A DNA stretch of 64,000 nt from Tetragonia tetragonoides (taxonomy: Eukaryota; Streptophyta; Magnoliopsida; Caryophyllales; Aizoaceae), in assembly GCA_038025085.1 (NCBI GenBank), contig CM076141.1, positions 17,672,001-17,736,000 on the forward strand, written 5' to 3'. A program made the position numbers and the translations under genes. Positions 1 through 12,975 of this stretch are shown here, piece by piece. How positions within the stretch are numbered: position 1 is the stretch's first letter; each line of letters starts with the position of its first letter. Below the pieces are notes generated by a model. That model was not told the DNA's origin and did not search any database. It saw nothing but the letters and a program-made list of their open reading frames with translations.

Positions 1-2618
1 CGAAACCTTGATCTCTCAAGAAATATTTTAAGTGGTTCTCTTCCTCTTTCCGTTGCCATCTAACACAACTTGAAGAGCTTGATCTCTCTCAAAACAATCT
101 TACTGGACTAATAGATCCGAGTTTGTTCCCTGACGGAACAGGCCAAAGCAAAACCGGTCTCAAGAGTATTAGGAATCTTCTCCTTGAAGATACTCATCTA
201 GACGGTCCAATTCCCTCAACAATGGGATATTGTAAAAACCTCACCTTGATCGCGTTAGGTAGAAGCCAGTTTTCAGGTCCTATTCCTGCTTCTTTTGCCA
301 ACCTAAGTGAGCTAACCATTCTACGCTTGAATCAGAATCACTTCACCGGACCACTGCCACCATTTGTTGGAAGATTGATCAAGTTAACCGAGGTGTGGTT
401 ATTTATGAATCAATTTTCTGGCAACGTACCTCAACTTCTCGTCCTTGACGGTTCTTCACTTGGCTGCAAACAACTTCACAGGCTTGTTACCCCAGCAAGT
501 CTGCAAGGGTGGAAAGCTTGTCAACGTTACTGCCTGTTACAATAACTTTTCAGGACCAATACCAATAAGCCTCAAGGATTGCCCAACTTTGTATAGAGTT
601 CGCCTGGAACTTAACCAACTCACCGGTGACCTTGATAGAGCTTTTGGAGTGTATCCCAGCTTAAATTACATTGACTTGAGCAACAATCAACTCAGAGGTT
701 TTCTGTCTCCGAAATGGGTCAGTAGTCGGAACTTGTCTGCATTTCGTATAGCTGCAAACTCGATCAGTGGTGCAATCCCATCAGAAATTTTGCAGTTGCC
801 AGAACTAGTAGAATTAGACCTTTCATCCAACAAGCTAAATGGTAGCATATCGCTCAAAGTTGTGCAAAGCTTGAAACTGATTGAATGGTCATTACAAAAT
901 AACATGCTTTCTGGGAAAGTACCAGCAGACATTGGCAGTCTGAATAACTTGGAGCATCTAGACCTGTCCAACAACATGCTAACAGGGCCTGTCCCACATG
1001 AAATTGGGAAGTGCACCAAATTGCTGAGCTTGAACTTGAGCTGCAACCAGTTGACGGGCCAAATTCCTGATGAGATTGGGAAGTTAACTCAGCTGCAGCT
1101 TCTTCTAGACATAAGTCACAATTCTCTCATTGGAGAGATACCAGATCTGCTAGGCATGCTCACAAGCCTCCAGAGCTTGAACGTTTCATATAACAAGCTG
1201 ACAGGTTCCATCCCTTCTTCTCTAGCTTTGGTTACTAGCTTATTGAATGTTGATTTTTCACGTAACCAACTCGAAGGGCCGGTACCTGACAGCAGTATCT
1301 TCCGTTCGTTCCCACTGAAATCATTCCCTGATGATAAGGATCTTTGCGGTAATATTCAAGGCATGAAACCCTGCAACAACAAACAAATTTCATCTCCTGA
1401 ACGAAGACACGGAATTAAATATGATAAACGTGTCATAATAATCACAGCTGCTTCTTTATCAAGCTCTCTAATTCTTCTTGCAATCTGCATATTACTATTG
1501 AGAAGACGCAGAACAAGAAAATGTAAACCACAGAAAGGCCATTCATTTAACAGATCAGAAAACGTTTTCACTGTGTTGAACTATGATGGCAAACTTGTGT
1601 ACAGGGACATAATAGAGGCCACGAAAAACTTTAATAGCATATCTTGCATCGGATTTGGCATGTCCGGGTATGTTTATAAAGCAAAGCTACCTAACTCTCA
1701 AGTATTAGCGGTTAAGAAGCTGAAGTCCTCTACCAAAGAGACAACAGCTCTAGCAGCCAAGACTTTTGTGAACGAGGTAAAAGTCTTCACAGAGATCAGG
1801 CACAGGAACATTGTGAAGTTTTATGGGTTCTGTTTACACGATAACATGACATTCTTGGTATACGAGTACATGGAAGGAGGAAGCTTGACTAACCTTCTGA
1901 GCAGCAGCAAAGGAGCAAGAGAGTTAGACTGGGACAAGAGGGTGAAAATCGTCAAGGGTGTAGCTGATGCCCTGGCATACCTGCACCATAATTGCACACC
2001 CCCTGTTGTTCATCGAGACATTTCAAGCAAAAACATATTGTTGTGCTCGCAACTTAAAGCTCACATTGCTGATTTTGGCACTGCAAAATTCCTTAATCCA
2101 CATTCATCAAATTGGACAACACTTGCTGGCACATACGGCTACCTTGCCCCAGGTATGTGATATATAACAACATAAAGGTCAACTTCTAATTTAAAAGGAC
2201 GGAGATATAATTGTAAATTTGTAACTCGCTCATTCGACTTAAGAAAAAAGCCTTCCATATTAGAAACTAAAGATAACTATGCCATAATAGCTAATTTATT
2301 TATTTTGCAGAGTTGGCTTACACCATGGCAGTGACTGAAAAATGTGATGTCTACAGCTTTGGTATTCTGGCACTTGAAGTCCTAATGGGATCACATCCAG
2401 AAGAACGAATTTTTAGCCTATGTTCTAACATGACTGAGCATCAAGTGAAGGAGGTTTTGGACTCTCGCCTTTCATATCCATCGGCCAAAAAACTCACCGA
2501 GCAGTTGAAGTTTTTTCTAGAGGTAGTGAATTTGTGCCTCAATGTCAATCCACAATCTAGGCCATCCATGAAGTACATATCTCAAATGTTTGAAATAAGA
2601 TGCGGGTTTGTGTGCTAG
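1..2618 (+). pseudogene. MIK2-like LRR receptor kinase, 5'-truncated by the window, two frameshifts
   Basis: This is a plasma-membrane LRR receptor-like Ser/Thr kinase of the LRR-XII/MIK2-like type. LRR repeats run from the window edge to about 1290, a membrane segment is encoded at about 1426-1500, and the kinase runs from about 1640. Exon 1 ends at 2152 and a 158-bp intron (2153-2310, GT..AG) splits the APE codon. Exon 2 runs 2311-2618. Kinase motifs are intact: glycine loop GFGMSGYV, VAIK-type lysine in LAVKKL, HRDISSKN, DFG and APE. The LRR region is broken. The frame changes at about 59, where a stop follows LPLSVAI and one missing base would explain it. It changes again at about 430-440, where about 11 bp seem lost between two LRRs. 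From 445 to 2618 reading is open. Either this is a recent pseudogene or the frameshifts are assembly errors. Family assignment is firm; functionality is not. Confidence 0.85.
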
Positions 2619-3766
2619 GTAACATAAGCTCTAGGAAGGGTGGCTTTTTGGGGGGTGATAGTACTAGCTAGTAAATGGAAGCTCAGTGTTACAAATAAAC
2701 AAAGTAATAAAGTATCAGTAAAGTTCAGTACTTCCTTCAACTACTGATCAAATTAAATTATGCTGCATATAAATGCATACAACGCAATGAGATTCGACAA
2801 CTAGTCCAGTACAAGATGCAGTCTGACTGTTCAGGTTCAGATTCTGAAGACTCTCTGATGATCCACTACTCCTTCCATAATTGAACTAAATGGGAATGAT
2901 TTCTTTGTATTAGTCCCCGAGACATCAGTATCACTTGTCAAAGAGAAGACATAAGAAGATCCTCCATTCACCCTAATAGCTGACTTTTTAACTGCTTCAA
3001 ATTAACAGGTTGGATTACCAGTTGAAAGCTAAAACATTTAACCCAAAAACAAATCACAGAAACTAATAGTTGCAGGAGATTTCATATGGGAGTACTGTAA
3101 ATTAAGCTTGAAAGCACAAAGCAACTAGAAAACATCCAATACCAACATCCATCACAACAAGCAAAGCAAATTCCTAGCACTTAACTGCAAGTACACAGCT
3201 AGCTCAATGCATAGTTTACTCAATGCAATTTTTTGTAACTTGTAGTGTTTGAGTTTCCATTGGTTATGACAGAACAAATAAAACAAACCGCAAGTGTTCA
3301 TCTTAGAACCCCTAAAAAAGACTAAAGCCTCTCTCTAGCTAAATAGGTAGCACTTAAAGAGTTTTGCTGATGGGGTATGAATTTGTGAACTACATTTTCT
3401 GAGCCAACAGAAAATTCGAAAGCCTAAATAATTGATTTGAAGGGTACAAAGAGGAAAATGGATTCATGAACATGAGATTTTTACATCACATATAGCAAAA
3501 GGGCTCTGCTAACTTGTCACTGGAATCAACCAGGCCAGTATGGACATAATGGTCAACATAATCATAAAAGTTGAAGTGTTGCCTAATACAATACACATAA
3601 GAGTATTGACAGAGGTGTCATTTACTAAACTAAATGTGAAGGAGAGAGACACCCACAAATCCACAAAGGTGGCATCTCAACATGTCAAGGGAGGATCTCA
3701 CTATCTCGTCATGTCTGTCTGCAGAATATAAAATTTTTGTTCCTGGTTTTTCATTGATCAATTTTG
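2619..3766. repeat. Downstream flank shared with kinase copy 3
   Basis: No gene is visible. From about 2815 to 3535 the sequence aligns by eye with the DNA downstream of the third kinase copy (about 45360-46090). Shared blocks include the phrases around 2990-3060 and 3100-3180 and a purine-rich stretch near 3470-3500. This shows the duplication unit extended well past the stop codon. The first part is presumably 3' UTR. A run of 12 or more G lies just after, at about 3770-3782. Confidence 0.7.
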
Positions 3767-3866
3767 GGTGGGGGGGGGGGGGCAAACTACATGGGTAGAA
3801 CTCAGGGAACCAGGGTCTATCTCCTGCCTCTCTTTCTCCTTCATTTGTGTCCAGACTGTCTACATT

Positions 3867-5161
3867 GACAGGTCAAACTCCTCTACCAAAGAAAAGGCAG
3901 CCCTAGCAGCCAGGAGTTTTGTGAAGGAAGTAACAGCCTTAACAGAAATTCAGCATAGGAACATTGTAAAATTCTATGGCTTCTGTTTGCATGAGAATAT
4001 AACATTCTTGGTGTATAAATACATGAAAAAGGGAAGCTCGGCTGATGTTTTAGGCAACAACGTCGGTGCAAGAGAGCTACACTGGGACAAGAGGGTGAGA
4101 ATCATCAAGGGTGTGGCCGACGCCCTAGCATACATGCACAATAATTGCATTCCACCCATCGTTCACCGAGACATATCAAGCAAAAACATCTTGTTGTGCT
4201 CACAGCTAGAGGCTCACGTCTCCGACTTTGGGACCACAAAGTTTCTAAATCCAGATTCCTCAAACTGGACCACACTAGCTGGCACATAAGGCTACTTTGC
4301 ACCAGGTATGTGATCCATGCTAAAAGTCATATATATCAGTACACAGAATTCAAGTCATGTTTACTCATACCTTTTCAATAGTATCAAACAGCCAACATGA
4401 ACTTCGATGTAAAACCACCATTAAAATAATCACACTTTGTCATAAGGCATAAGCAAGCAAGGTATTGACTTTGTTAAATGGATAACATCAAATGGTTACT
4501 TCCAATAAAGACGAACCACTCCTTACATCAACAATTTATAGTCACATCAGTAGTTCAAATCTGCAAGTGTGTATCAATTCCTGATGGAAGTATATATATG
4601 TTGTTCATAATTCATACCCTTTGAAAAGTTGACAATTGAAATTAGACTTTTTCAATAAACCTATAGTGTTCCTTTATTAATAGGAAACGGAAACAAATTT
4701 ATATTATTATAGTTACAGACATGCTATAGCTACCTCGCTAACATAGTCCTTTCTTCAGAGTTGGCTTACACCATGGGAGTGACAGAAAAATTTGATGTGT
4801 ACAGTTTTGGCGTTCTACAGCTTGAAATCCTAATGGGAGAGCATCCATAGGACAAGGTTTTGACTTTTGAGTATACGGTCTAACCTATCCGAATACGAAG
4901 GAAAAATACAACTCAAAAGACATCTTAGACTCTCGTCTTGCACATCCAATGGGTGCGAAACTCACCCAACAGTTGCAGTTTGTTCTAGACATAGCAATTT
5001 TGTGCCTAATTGTTAGTCCACACTCTAGGCCAACCATGAAGTATGTATCTCAAATGTTTGAGATAAAATGTGAGAATGAGCACCAGATACAATTAGACAG
5101 TTCAAATTGTAAATCCCGAAGATCGTTTCGCTCAGGACTCATTACTCCTTGGGTCAGATAG
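3867..5161 (+). pseudogene. MIK2-like receptor kinase fragment, copy 2, dead
   Basis: Only the kinase domain remains, starting after the ATP-binding lobe. The first recognisable residues are the SSTKEKAALAARSFVKEV block. HRDISSKN and DFG are present. A TAA stop at 4287-4289 replaces the tyrosine codon of the GTYGYLAP activation segment. The splice donor survives (exon ends 4305) and so does the acceptor (exon 2 starts 4759), giving a 453-bp intron. Exon 2 has an in-frame TAG at 4848-4850 and then loses frame before recovering the [14 protein letters not shown]-terminal block. LRRs, membrane segment and glycine loop are absent. It is a 5'-truncated pseudogene of the same subfamily as the copies at 1-2618 and 43797-45348. 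The encoded protein could not be an active kinase. Confidence 0.9.
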
Positions 5162-5344
5162 CTACTGAGATCAGGAGTCATGAAAGCAGTACACAATGCA
5201 AGTGAAGGAAGAATGTTTTCTTAGTATTAAAGTCCAAACAAGCTCAGAGAGATCACAATATCAATAAATTCTCTACAACCCGGAAACAAAAAACACAGAA
5301 ATATAATGCAAATATGGTATTGTCTAAAACTACCTTTTTTTTTT

Positions 5345-6537
5345 CGGAATTGCTTGATGTAAATTCTAAATTACTAAACGCAAATATCTTTTACACAATC
5401 TTTCCGAAAGTACCCTTTTTATTTTCAGAGAACCTTCCTCTTTCCTATTTTTTTTTGCTCTCAATTCCCCTTATTATACTCCTTCTATACATTGAAAAAA
5501 ATTCTAAACTACTATCAACATGGATGATTTCTTTGCTAACAAATTCATTAAACTAAAGTAACAGATTCATTAAACTATAGATACAGATTCATTAAACTAT
5601 AATCAGAGATTCATTATAAAAAAAAAAAAAACAACCCTCCCCAAGCTCCACTGTTCCTTCGCACCACCACCACCATTGTTGCCGGCGCCCACCACCTCCA
5701 CATTCTCTCTCCTCTCCTCACACACACACCTCTATCTCTCTGTGCACCACCCTCCCCTACCGCTACCAGCCACCTCACGCCACCGGAGATGTCTCCTCAC
5801 GCTGGCGCCTCACCGCCCTCCTCCTCCCCCCGCAGCGCACAATGTCAGTTGTTTCTCTCTCCTCTCACTCACACCCATAGTTTAGTGGCCGGAGACCACA
5901 TTTCCGAGGTTGGAGACCTCGGATCTATGGTCTCCGACCACTAAGCGGTGGTCGGCGGCCACTCAGCGACGAAACAGAGGAAGAGAGAGAGAGGTAAGCA
6001 TTTCGCATTTTAGACGCCATCAATTGCTAGGTTTGTGATTTATTTGGGTCACTCGGGTTTTGTTGTGCGAAATTTGCGACCCAGTGATTTTAGACGCCAT
6101 CTATGATCTCTCTTTCTCTCTATCTCTCATAAATTGTTGTGGTGTGTTGGTATTGGATTGTTTGATTTCGTTGGTTTTGGTTTATAATTGAAATAAGTTG
6201 AGTTCTTTATTTTTAAGTTGCTTTTGGTTTGTGATTTATGCTTTTTGTTTTCCTTTTCTTTCCTCCCTTAAACCCACATCATCTCTCTTGCAATCATTAA
6301 CCTCCCTTTTCAGCATCATATAAGATTGTTACTGAACCTATATCTATATGTTATTGAAGTAATGTTGGTTCGATAGACTAACCAAAGGAAGGGGAGAATA
6401 GATGAATGACAGAGAGGGAGTGAAAATTGGTTGAGAGAAAAGGAAGGAAGAGAGAGAAAAGACTGAAAATTACTTAGGGGTATTGTGGGAAGTGGGAATT
6501 TACGTTTAGTAATTTGCGATTTACGTATAGCAACCCC
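5345..6537. mobile_element. Nested Mutator-like element with a GC-rich interior
   Basis: The inverted ends are 5345-5395 and about 6490-6537. Both contain AAATTACTAAACG (complement on the right). The element lies between two T-runs (5335-5344 and 6538-6548), which fits a 9-10 bp target duplication inside the outer element's terminal repeat. The interior at about 5640-5990 is rich in CCACCACC and CGCCACCGG, followed by a splice-donor-like AGGTAAGC near 5993. This resembles captured gene 5' sequence, as in Pack-MULEs, but the parent gene is not recognised. Confidence 0.6.
5536..5614 (+). repeat. Short tandem repeat, about 20-bp unit
   Basis: Four imperfect copies of a unit containing GATTCATTAAACTA stand in tandem just inside the left end of the nested element. 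Confidence 0.7.
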
Positions 6538-7678
6538 TTTTTTTTTTTGAAGAAGTACCTTATAGCAAAAAAAAAGTTATTAAATCAATACCTTTTGACA
6601 GAAAACCCACTAACGGACCACTTTGGGCTTAGTCTCCCACGCGAGTTTACCATTTTGCCCTCCTTCTACCTCGTGCCATTCACGCGCCTCTTCTTTCCCT
6701 CCATTACATTTCCCCCATTTCAATTTTTCACCATTACTCCCTCTCTCTCTCTCCTCACCCACCCACCTCCATTCAATACATTCACTGAGTTTTGAATGTA
6801 TCAACGTCTCACACACTCTCTCCTCATTGTCGTCTCTCTCTCTTCAACCTCCATTTTTACTGCGTTTCTCACTCTCTCTCTCCAACCTCACTGTCATTCT
6901 CTCTCTCTTGCAGTAACTCGATGGCTCGCATCAGTGAGAGAGGACCACAACTTTTTGTGGCAAAAGTAACTCGATTGCTCTTAAATAGGGCATGCCTTGA
7001 ACCTTCTCCCTGGGTTCTTTTTAGTGCAAGACTTCACCATTGCAAGGGAAAGTCCACATCTACAAAGTATGGGTGAGAAGGGGTTGCTGGAATTGGACAT
7101 GATTTCTAAGGAAAGATGCAAAATTGTTCAATAAAAAACATAAATATTATACCCAATTTCAATAATTTTATACCAGTTGAAAAACTAAATTCAATTCCAT
7201 ACAAAACCCTCAATTTTGGGTTCAAATAAACCCTAAAATTGGGGAATAATGTCAAACAAAAAATTAAGGGCCAATATGTTACCAGCGTAGTGGAGACGAT
7301 TACTTGCGACCCTAACGTCAGAGAAGGTCAACTAATGGTACGGTGAACACAAAAAGAGAAACCAGTAGAGAGAGAATGGAAATGGTGGGAGAGCTCGGTG
7401 AAAGAGATGAAAGGAAGGAAGAAGAAATTAGGGGGACTTAAGTAACAGCTAAAAAAAGAGAGGATTAAAGGGATAAGTGAGGAGGTAAACGTGTGGGAGA
7501 CTAGCCTCAAAATGATCCGTTAGTATTGCACCAAAAAAAATGATTGGTTAGTAGGTTTCCCGTTAAGAGGCACTGATTTAATAACTTTTTTTTTTGCTAC
7601 AAGGTACTTCTTCACAAAAAATATTTTATAAGGTACTACTTGATAAAATGTGATATACAAAAAAGGTAGTTTTTGACA

Positions 7679-8334
7679 AAAAAATCTCAAATATAAATGA
7701 ATAATAATTAAAAGAAAATCAAGCTACGAGCAAAGAATTCAGGTATGAAACAAGAAATGCAAGCAACCTCAAATAACCGATACCAAAATGACAATGCTTT
7801 AAATCATATATACATCAATCAGACATTGTTGATTTATACTTTCCATCTATTTATATTGTAACTACCCAGTTTAATAATTATTAGGAAATAAATTTAACTA
7901 ATTTCAATAATCTGAGTTTTGGAAAACCCTAATTTCTGGACTAATGATTTTCTATGAATTTCTAGCATACATTTCCTACAAGGCAAAGGTCACATCGAAA
8001 CTAATTTCTGGACTACGCAATTCTACAAACAAATAGATGTTAGAAACCCTAATTTTAAAGTACGATTCTACTGTTTTTCAAGCCAATTTGAAATTCGAAA
8101 CCCTAATTAATTGAAATAGAAGATACAAAAATACAAATTAGAGGTAGTGAGAGAACTAGATTGATGAACTAGGGAATTAAAATTTTACCTCAGATCTTCG
8201 CAAAGTCGTTGCATTGTGGCCATTATTCTTCCCTTAATCATCATCAACGGCATTTATTTTATAAAATTGACCTTACATAACAACTGACTGGCGCCAAACT
8301 AGCATTTTCCCTCCATGATTTTTTTTTTCTTTTT
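7679..8334. other. Intergenic, no gene recognised
   Basis: AT-rich DNA with several AAACCCTAATT motifs (about 7924, 8044, 8098). These occur in plant promoters and 5' UTRs as telo-box-like elements, but no adjoining coding exon could be supported on either strand. Confidence 0.5.
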
Positions 8335-8795
8335 GGACAAATTGGCCAAAATCCCCTGAACTTTTGAACATTTTGACCAGAATATCTAAATATTTTGAAG
8401 TTTAGCAAGTACCCTCTAGAAAAATTAAAAAGCCGTGTTAATTCCCAAAACTTGATTTTTCGACTACTTTATAAATTTTTGATCCCGTATTACCCTCATG
8501 CGTTTTAAAAAAAGATACTCGTACATTTCCATATAAAATGAAAAGTTACCACATTGTAATACCCATGGGTTTTCTTTTTATGTGGTAACTTTTCATTTCG
8601 TATGGAAAAAATGTATCTGGTGCAAAACGCATGAGGCAAAACGGGATCAAAAATTTATAACGTGGCCGGAATATCAAGCTTGAGGGGATTAACATGGTCT
8701 TTTAAATTTTCTAGGGGGTACTTGCCAAATTTCAAAGTATTTAGATATTCTGGCCAAAATAATCAAAAATCTAGGGGGTTTTGGCCAAGTTATCC
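8335..8795. mobile_element. Fold-back (palindromic) MITE
   Basis: The whole 461-bp stretch is one long imperfect palindrome centred near 8563. The left arm (GGCCAAAATCCCC, AGAATATCTAAATA, AAAAGTTACCACAT) is matched by complements on the right arm (ATGTGGTAACTTTT, TATTTAGATATTCTGG, GGGGGTTTTGGCC). There is no coding capacity. Its superfamily is not clear because no unambiguous target duplication is visible. Confidence 0.8.
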
Positions 8796-9385
8796 TCTCT
8801 TTTTTCCTATTTTGTTAAGGGTAGAAAATAATAAATATAAACATATAGCATCTAAATACAGGGAATGAAAGTGCTAAACATAGGGTGTACGGACCATTTT
8901 ACCCTTGACATTAAGTGAACCCACCCACCCCTTAATCTCTCATGTAGGTAGAGTTCTAAATTCAATTTTCTTTCCTTCTTCTCTCTCTGAGTCACTAGTG
9001 ACCTAAATGAATCAAAAGATCATGGAGGATTATGTCAAACTAAAATCTTGAAGAGGCTAGATTCCTTATTAATGACTCTCTACCCTTATATGAATAAATT
9101 GTCAATAACTATTAAGAAAATTTTTATTTACGAAACATAAAGAGATGCAACATTCACGGGTCACGTACGAGAATGGAAAAAATTATGTCCATCCCATCTC
9201 AATCCTCCAACACTGGTTGTTCACAATCACCATTATCATCATTTTCAGCCAATTACCTCGCCACCGTAGCAACGGGGCTGTACAGGGGTCGCCCAGATAC
9301 ACTCGCTCGAAATTCGTCGGGCTGTAAAGCAGAAATGGCTCCTCATTTGTAATGTCAAGTAAGCGCCAAGTGGGCTCCTCATTTA
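8796..9385. other. Intergenic, no gene recognised
   Basis: No convincing reading frame, splice-bounded exon or repeat structure was seen here. Confidence 0.5.
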
Positions 9386-9786
9386 GGTATTGTTTGGTAG
9401 ATAGCGGATTGTATAAAAATCATATTTTCGGATTGAGATTACTTTAGAGAATTTGACTAGAAAATCTGCTAATTTAAGGTGTTTGGTTAATAGCGGATTT
9501 GATTAGCGGACTGGGTTGAAACCGCTAATTTCAAAACCACTATAAAAAAGTAGCATTTTCAAGTTAGCGGATTGATTTATTAAAGAAAGGGCATGATTTA
9601 TACCAAAAAAAAAAGAAAAAAAAAAAAGAAATGGCATGATTATCCACATTTATATACAAATCAGCAAATTAACCAAACACATTTATACAAATCAGCTAAT
9701 ACAGTCATCTCGTCAAATCCACTAATACAATCCTTCAGTCAAATCTGCTAATGCAATCCGCTATCCGCTAATTGCAAAACAAGGCC
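9386..9786. mobile_element. Tourist-like (PIF/Harbinger) MITE
   Basis: A 401-bp element with inverted ends GGTATTGTTTGGTA and, complemented on the right, GGCCTTGTTTTGCA. Both are followed by the AGCGGATTG block. It is flanked by TTA on both sides (9383-9385 and 9787-9789), the standard Harbinger target duplication. There is no coding capacity. Confidence 0.85.
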
Positions 9787-9969
9787 TTAGTCAGACTCAC
9801 AATAATCATATAAGTGAAGGTCATTATTGGAACATAGTTTAGTACCCGTGGGATGCACGGATTGATATAGAAAAATATCTATTTAAATCATGTTTTAGGC
9901 AAAGTTATGGTTGCTAATTACTCCTCTTTTCTCTAAAAGAATATTATTCTACATTTAGAAAAATTAGAT

Positions 9970-10436
9970 TATAGGAAATATAGGTATTGATCAATAACAA
10001 AATAATGTATAAAGGAGAAGAGTAGATGACTTATCAAATAATTGTTGCGCCGTGGTATGATGGCCACTTCCTTGAAAGCGATTATCGGCATGACTTTGGT
10101 GCAAATCGTCTCCGCTGGTCGCTCCCCAAGGTTAACACAACAACCCACAAACAAGTGCACTCATTGTTGAAGGTTTGGAACTTACACAAATACAATTGCC
10201 CGGAAACTAATCACACATGGAATATAAGGAGAAGTGTCTTGGTTCACATTTCTCTCTACCTCATACTTTAGTTGGAGATAAACACCCTATATATAAGTGG
10301 AAAACGTAACTGCCCACCACCCATTAAAGTAGCTTTAATGGGTTTATTAGTGGCACATTATGGGGTATAAATTACCCACAATAAATCAGAAGCGGTTACA
10401 TATTCCCCCATTAACTTTGGTGCCATTATTCCAACA
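9970..10436 (-). repeat. 3' LTR of the rearranged element
   Basis: 467 bp, clearly homologous along its length to the LTRs at 29516 and 33116. The terminal CA, read on the minus strand, is mutated to TA at 9970-9971. The complement carries a TATA-like box near 10290. Confidence 0.85.
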
Positions 10437-11867
10437 ATCCCCCACAAATGGCAACAAAGGCCAAGTGACTTAATTTCTGGATAAAGGAAAAGATAGAATA
10501 CTTAAGTACCAATGTCCGAAGGATTGAATTGATACGTAGTGAAGTGAGCGACTGACCTAATAATTCAAAAAGTGAAGTACTCTTGAACTCAATGAATTAA
10601 ACTTGGTCAATCGAAACCCCCACAACACATATTATACCTTAATTTTGTGCAAATTCCGCGATAGAAAAATATAAACGCAATTATATAGGCCATGCGCACA
10701 CCTTGGGTCTTATGAGTGCTCTAGAAAGATAGCCCAAAATCTTTCATAAAAGGCGGCCAAACCTTTACACTCACGTAGGTGATTTCTACACGTCCATCAA
10801 AACCAAGTCTACCTAACTCACATATGGGTTTGTCCAATAAACAACTGGACTAAGAAATCATTAAGAGCATATGATGCTCAACCTCTCATATATCAACGGT
10901 GAATCCATCAAGTCTGTCTCAATTAGGACCACCCAAAAAATAGGGATATGGAATCATTAAGAGCTAGAACGAAGCTCAACCTCACAACAAGCGGTGAATC
11001 CATCAACTCTGTCTCATAAGGACCACCATATAAAGGTTATGGATTCATTAAGAGCATGTGCTCAACCTCACAATAGCACCAAGAACGCCATGGGGATGGG
11101 AAAAGATGGTGCACATTGAGTAATCTCATAGTTTCGTTTGACCACATTGAACCAATGAAGGTTGGGTATCCACCATGATTTCCTCAATCTAAGGGCTTTA
11201 AGCCTCATACCCCTTACAGTTCAATAACAAAGCTTAAACCAATCTTTCTTTAATTTATATGGTTACTTGACGGCACTTTGTCTATTGTAAATGGGTCATC
11301 TCTTATCATTACAGACTAATTTTAACAAATCACATTTAAAAGAAAATGGCACACTTAGCTTTTCGCAATGTATTTCAACATGTCTCTCAAGTCTCAATTA
11401 ATCAACTTCTTGACCTGCCAACTCAAGAATAGTTAATTCCTACACCATGATAATATGCTATATACAAGTCAGTTTTTAGAGACAATACCCACAACAAGGG
11501 AAAATACATATTCATTTGTACAAGTATATATTATTAACTTGTCACATAATTTGCACAAAAAACACATCAAACACGACAATGATGTCTTGCAAAGTGCAAA
11601 CACAAGTTAATAATAATTAATTCAATAACTCTAGCATACACAAAATAAAGAATATTTAAAACCTTCGTTGTTCTTATGTGATATGCTACTATGAATTCTC
11701 GCAATCAATACACAAAAAAATATTGACCTCTTTCAATATTATCTCCACATATAAAGAAAATGATGATTTTTCTCATCAAAACACCCAGCATATTCTATAT
11801 CTTGCATACGATATTCATGGTTTATTATGGTGGACAATATGGGACCTAATTAAGATATTCAAATGTG

Positions 11868-12205
11868 TATGTATATGAGTTTTTTGGGACCTAAGATATT
11901 TGAATGTTTATTTATATATATCTTTTATGCACATAAAATATTACATATAATTGTACAGATATATTGAGCATTAAAATGTAGTGAAATCAATTATTATTAA
12001 CCATAAATATACTCAGTGCCAAACACTAGCTTATTGTCTCCTTAAGGCATATAAGCTACGGTATATGAGAATAATAATTGATTTCACTAAAATCATTTTA
12101 ATGCTCAATATATCTCTACAATTATATGTAATATTTTATGAGCATAAAAGATATATATACATAAACATTCAAATATCTTAGGTCCCAAAAAACTCATAAA
12201 GATTT
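11868..12205. repeat. Inverted duplication inside the rearranged LTR element
   Basis: About 130 bp (11868-11995) reappear reverse-complemented at about 12070-12205 around a loop of roughly 75 bp. Paired blocks are ATATTGAGCATTAAAATG with CATTTTAATGCTCAATAT, and GGGACCTAAGATATTTGAATG with its complement. The intact relative (about 31490-31590) has only one arm, so the palindrome arose in this copy. Confidence 0.8.
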
Positions 12206-12975
12206 TGGTAAAATAAATTTAATTAGTTACCCCCACATTCTCAAGAATCGAATTCGATCAATATATTGAGAACACCAATATGTATAACATGTAGCTAGTG
12301 AACACAAAACTTCCCCCACATGTTCTCAATATACATACCAGAAATCATATACTTACTCACCAAAAAATTTGCAATTTCTTTGATACAGGAATATAAGAAA
12401 ATATTAAATATCATAACGCAAATGATAATATCAAAGAATTGAATGGTGTCAATTTTGTAGCATGTGAACTACAAACAACATCCACTTATTTACACAATGT
12501 TCCTAAATAATTTTAGAAATTATTAATACAACTCACAAAAACCCATAACGGATTTTGGATCAAAATTTAATCACAATATGATGCTCAAATTATAGTCTCA
12601 TATAATTGTCACACTAATTAACAATTAATTGCTTAATTCTGTAAGCACACTATACATGAGATTTTTTTATTACTTTTTATTTTATTTTATCCCACATAAA
12701 AACCATTTAGACTCTTGCCAAAGTCCCACATATATATAAATTGATCAAAATTTTGCATAATTGGATTTTTCTTTTTCAACAGGTCAATGAAATAAACGAG
12801 TATGCTAATACCGTACAACATTCCGATAGCAAAATACAGTAATTTTCAGTGCTCAATGACAATAATCACTTTAAGATAGTACATAATCTCCGTACCAAAT
12901 GTCAAACAGACACTCAGTACGCATAGTATGTGCAAAGCTATTTAGTATTGTCCACCATACTCAAATGTTTATGTA

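Larger units (their letters stand above)
5321..7678. mobile_element. Long-TIR Mutator-like element (outer), non-autonomous
   Basis: The two ends are inverted copies. The sequence at about 6549-6660 (GAAGAAGTACCTTATAGC, AGTTATTAAATCA, AGTCTCCCACGCG) reappears reverse-complemented at about 7490-7615. The extreme ends share TGTCTAAAACTACC (5321) and its complement (ending about 7678). The left terminal repeat is split by a second element inserted in its T-run. No transposase is visible; the interior is pyrimidine-rich. The Mutator assignment is inferred from TIRs of more than 100 bp. Confidence 0.65.

Noticed and set aside
5676..5885. Proline/serine-rich plus-strand frame
   Set aside because: Low-complexity CCACC-rich DNA within a non-autonomous transposon; no domain and no start context of note.
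6514..7076. Several overlapping pyrimidine-rich frames
   Set aside because: They are translations of CT-rich transposon interior and shift frame repeatedly; not genes.
9969..10160. A frame of about 60 codons that recurs in all four LTR copies (also 13226, 29480, 33110)
   Set aside because: Conservation is explained by DNA-level homology of the LTRs. The frames differ in ends and one is shifted, and there is no protein family match.
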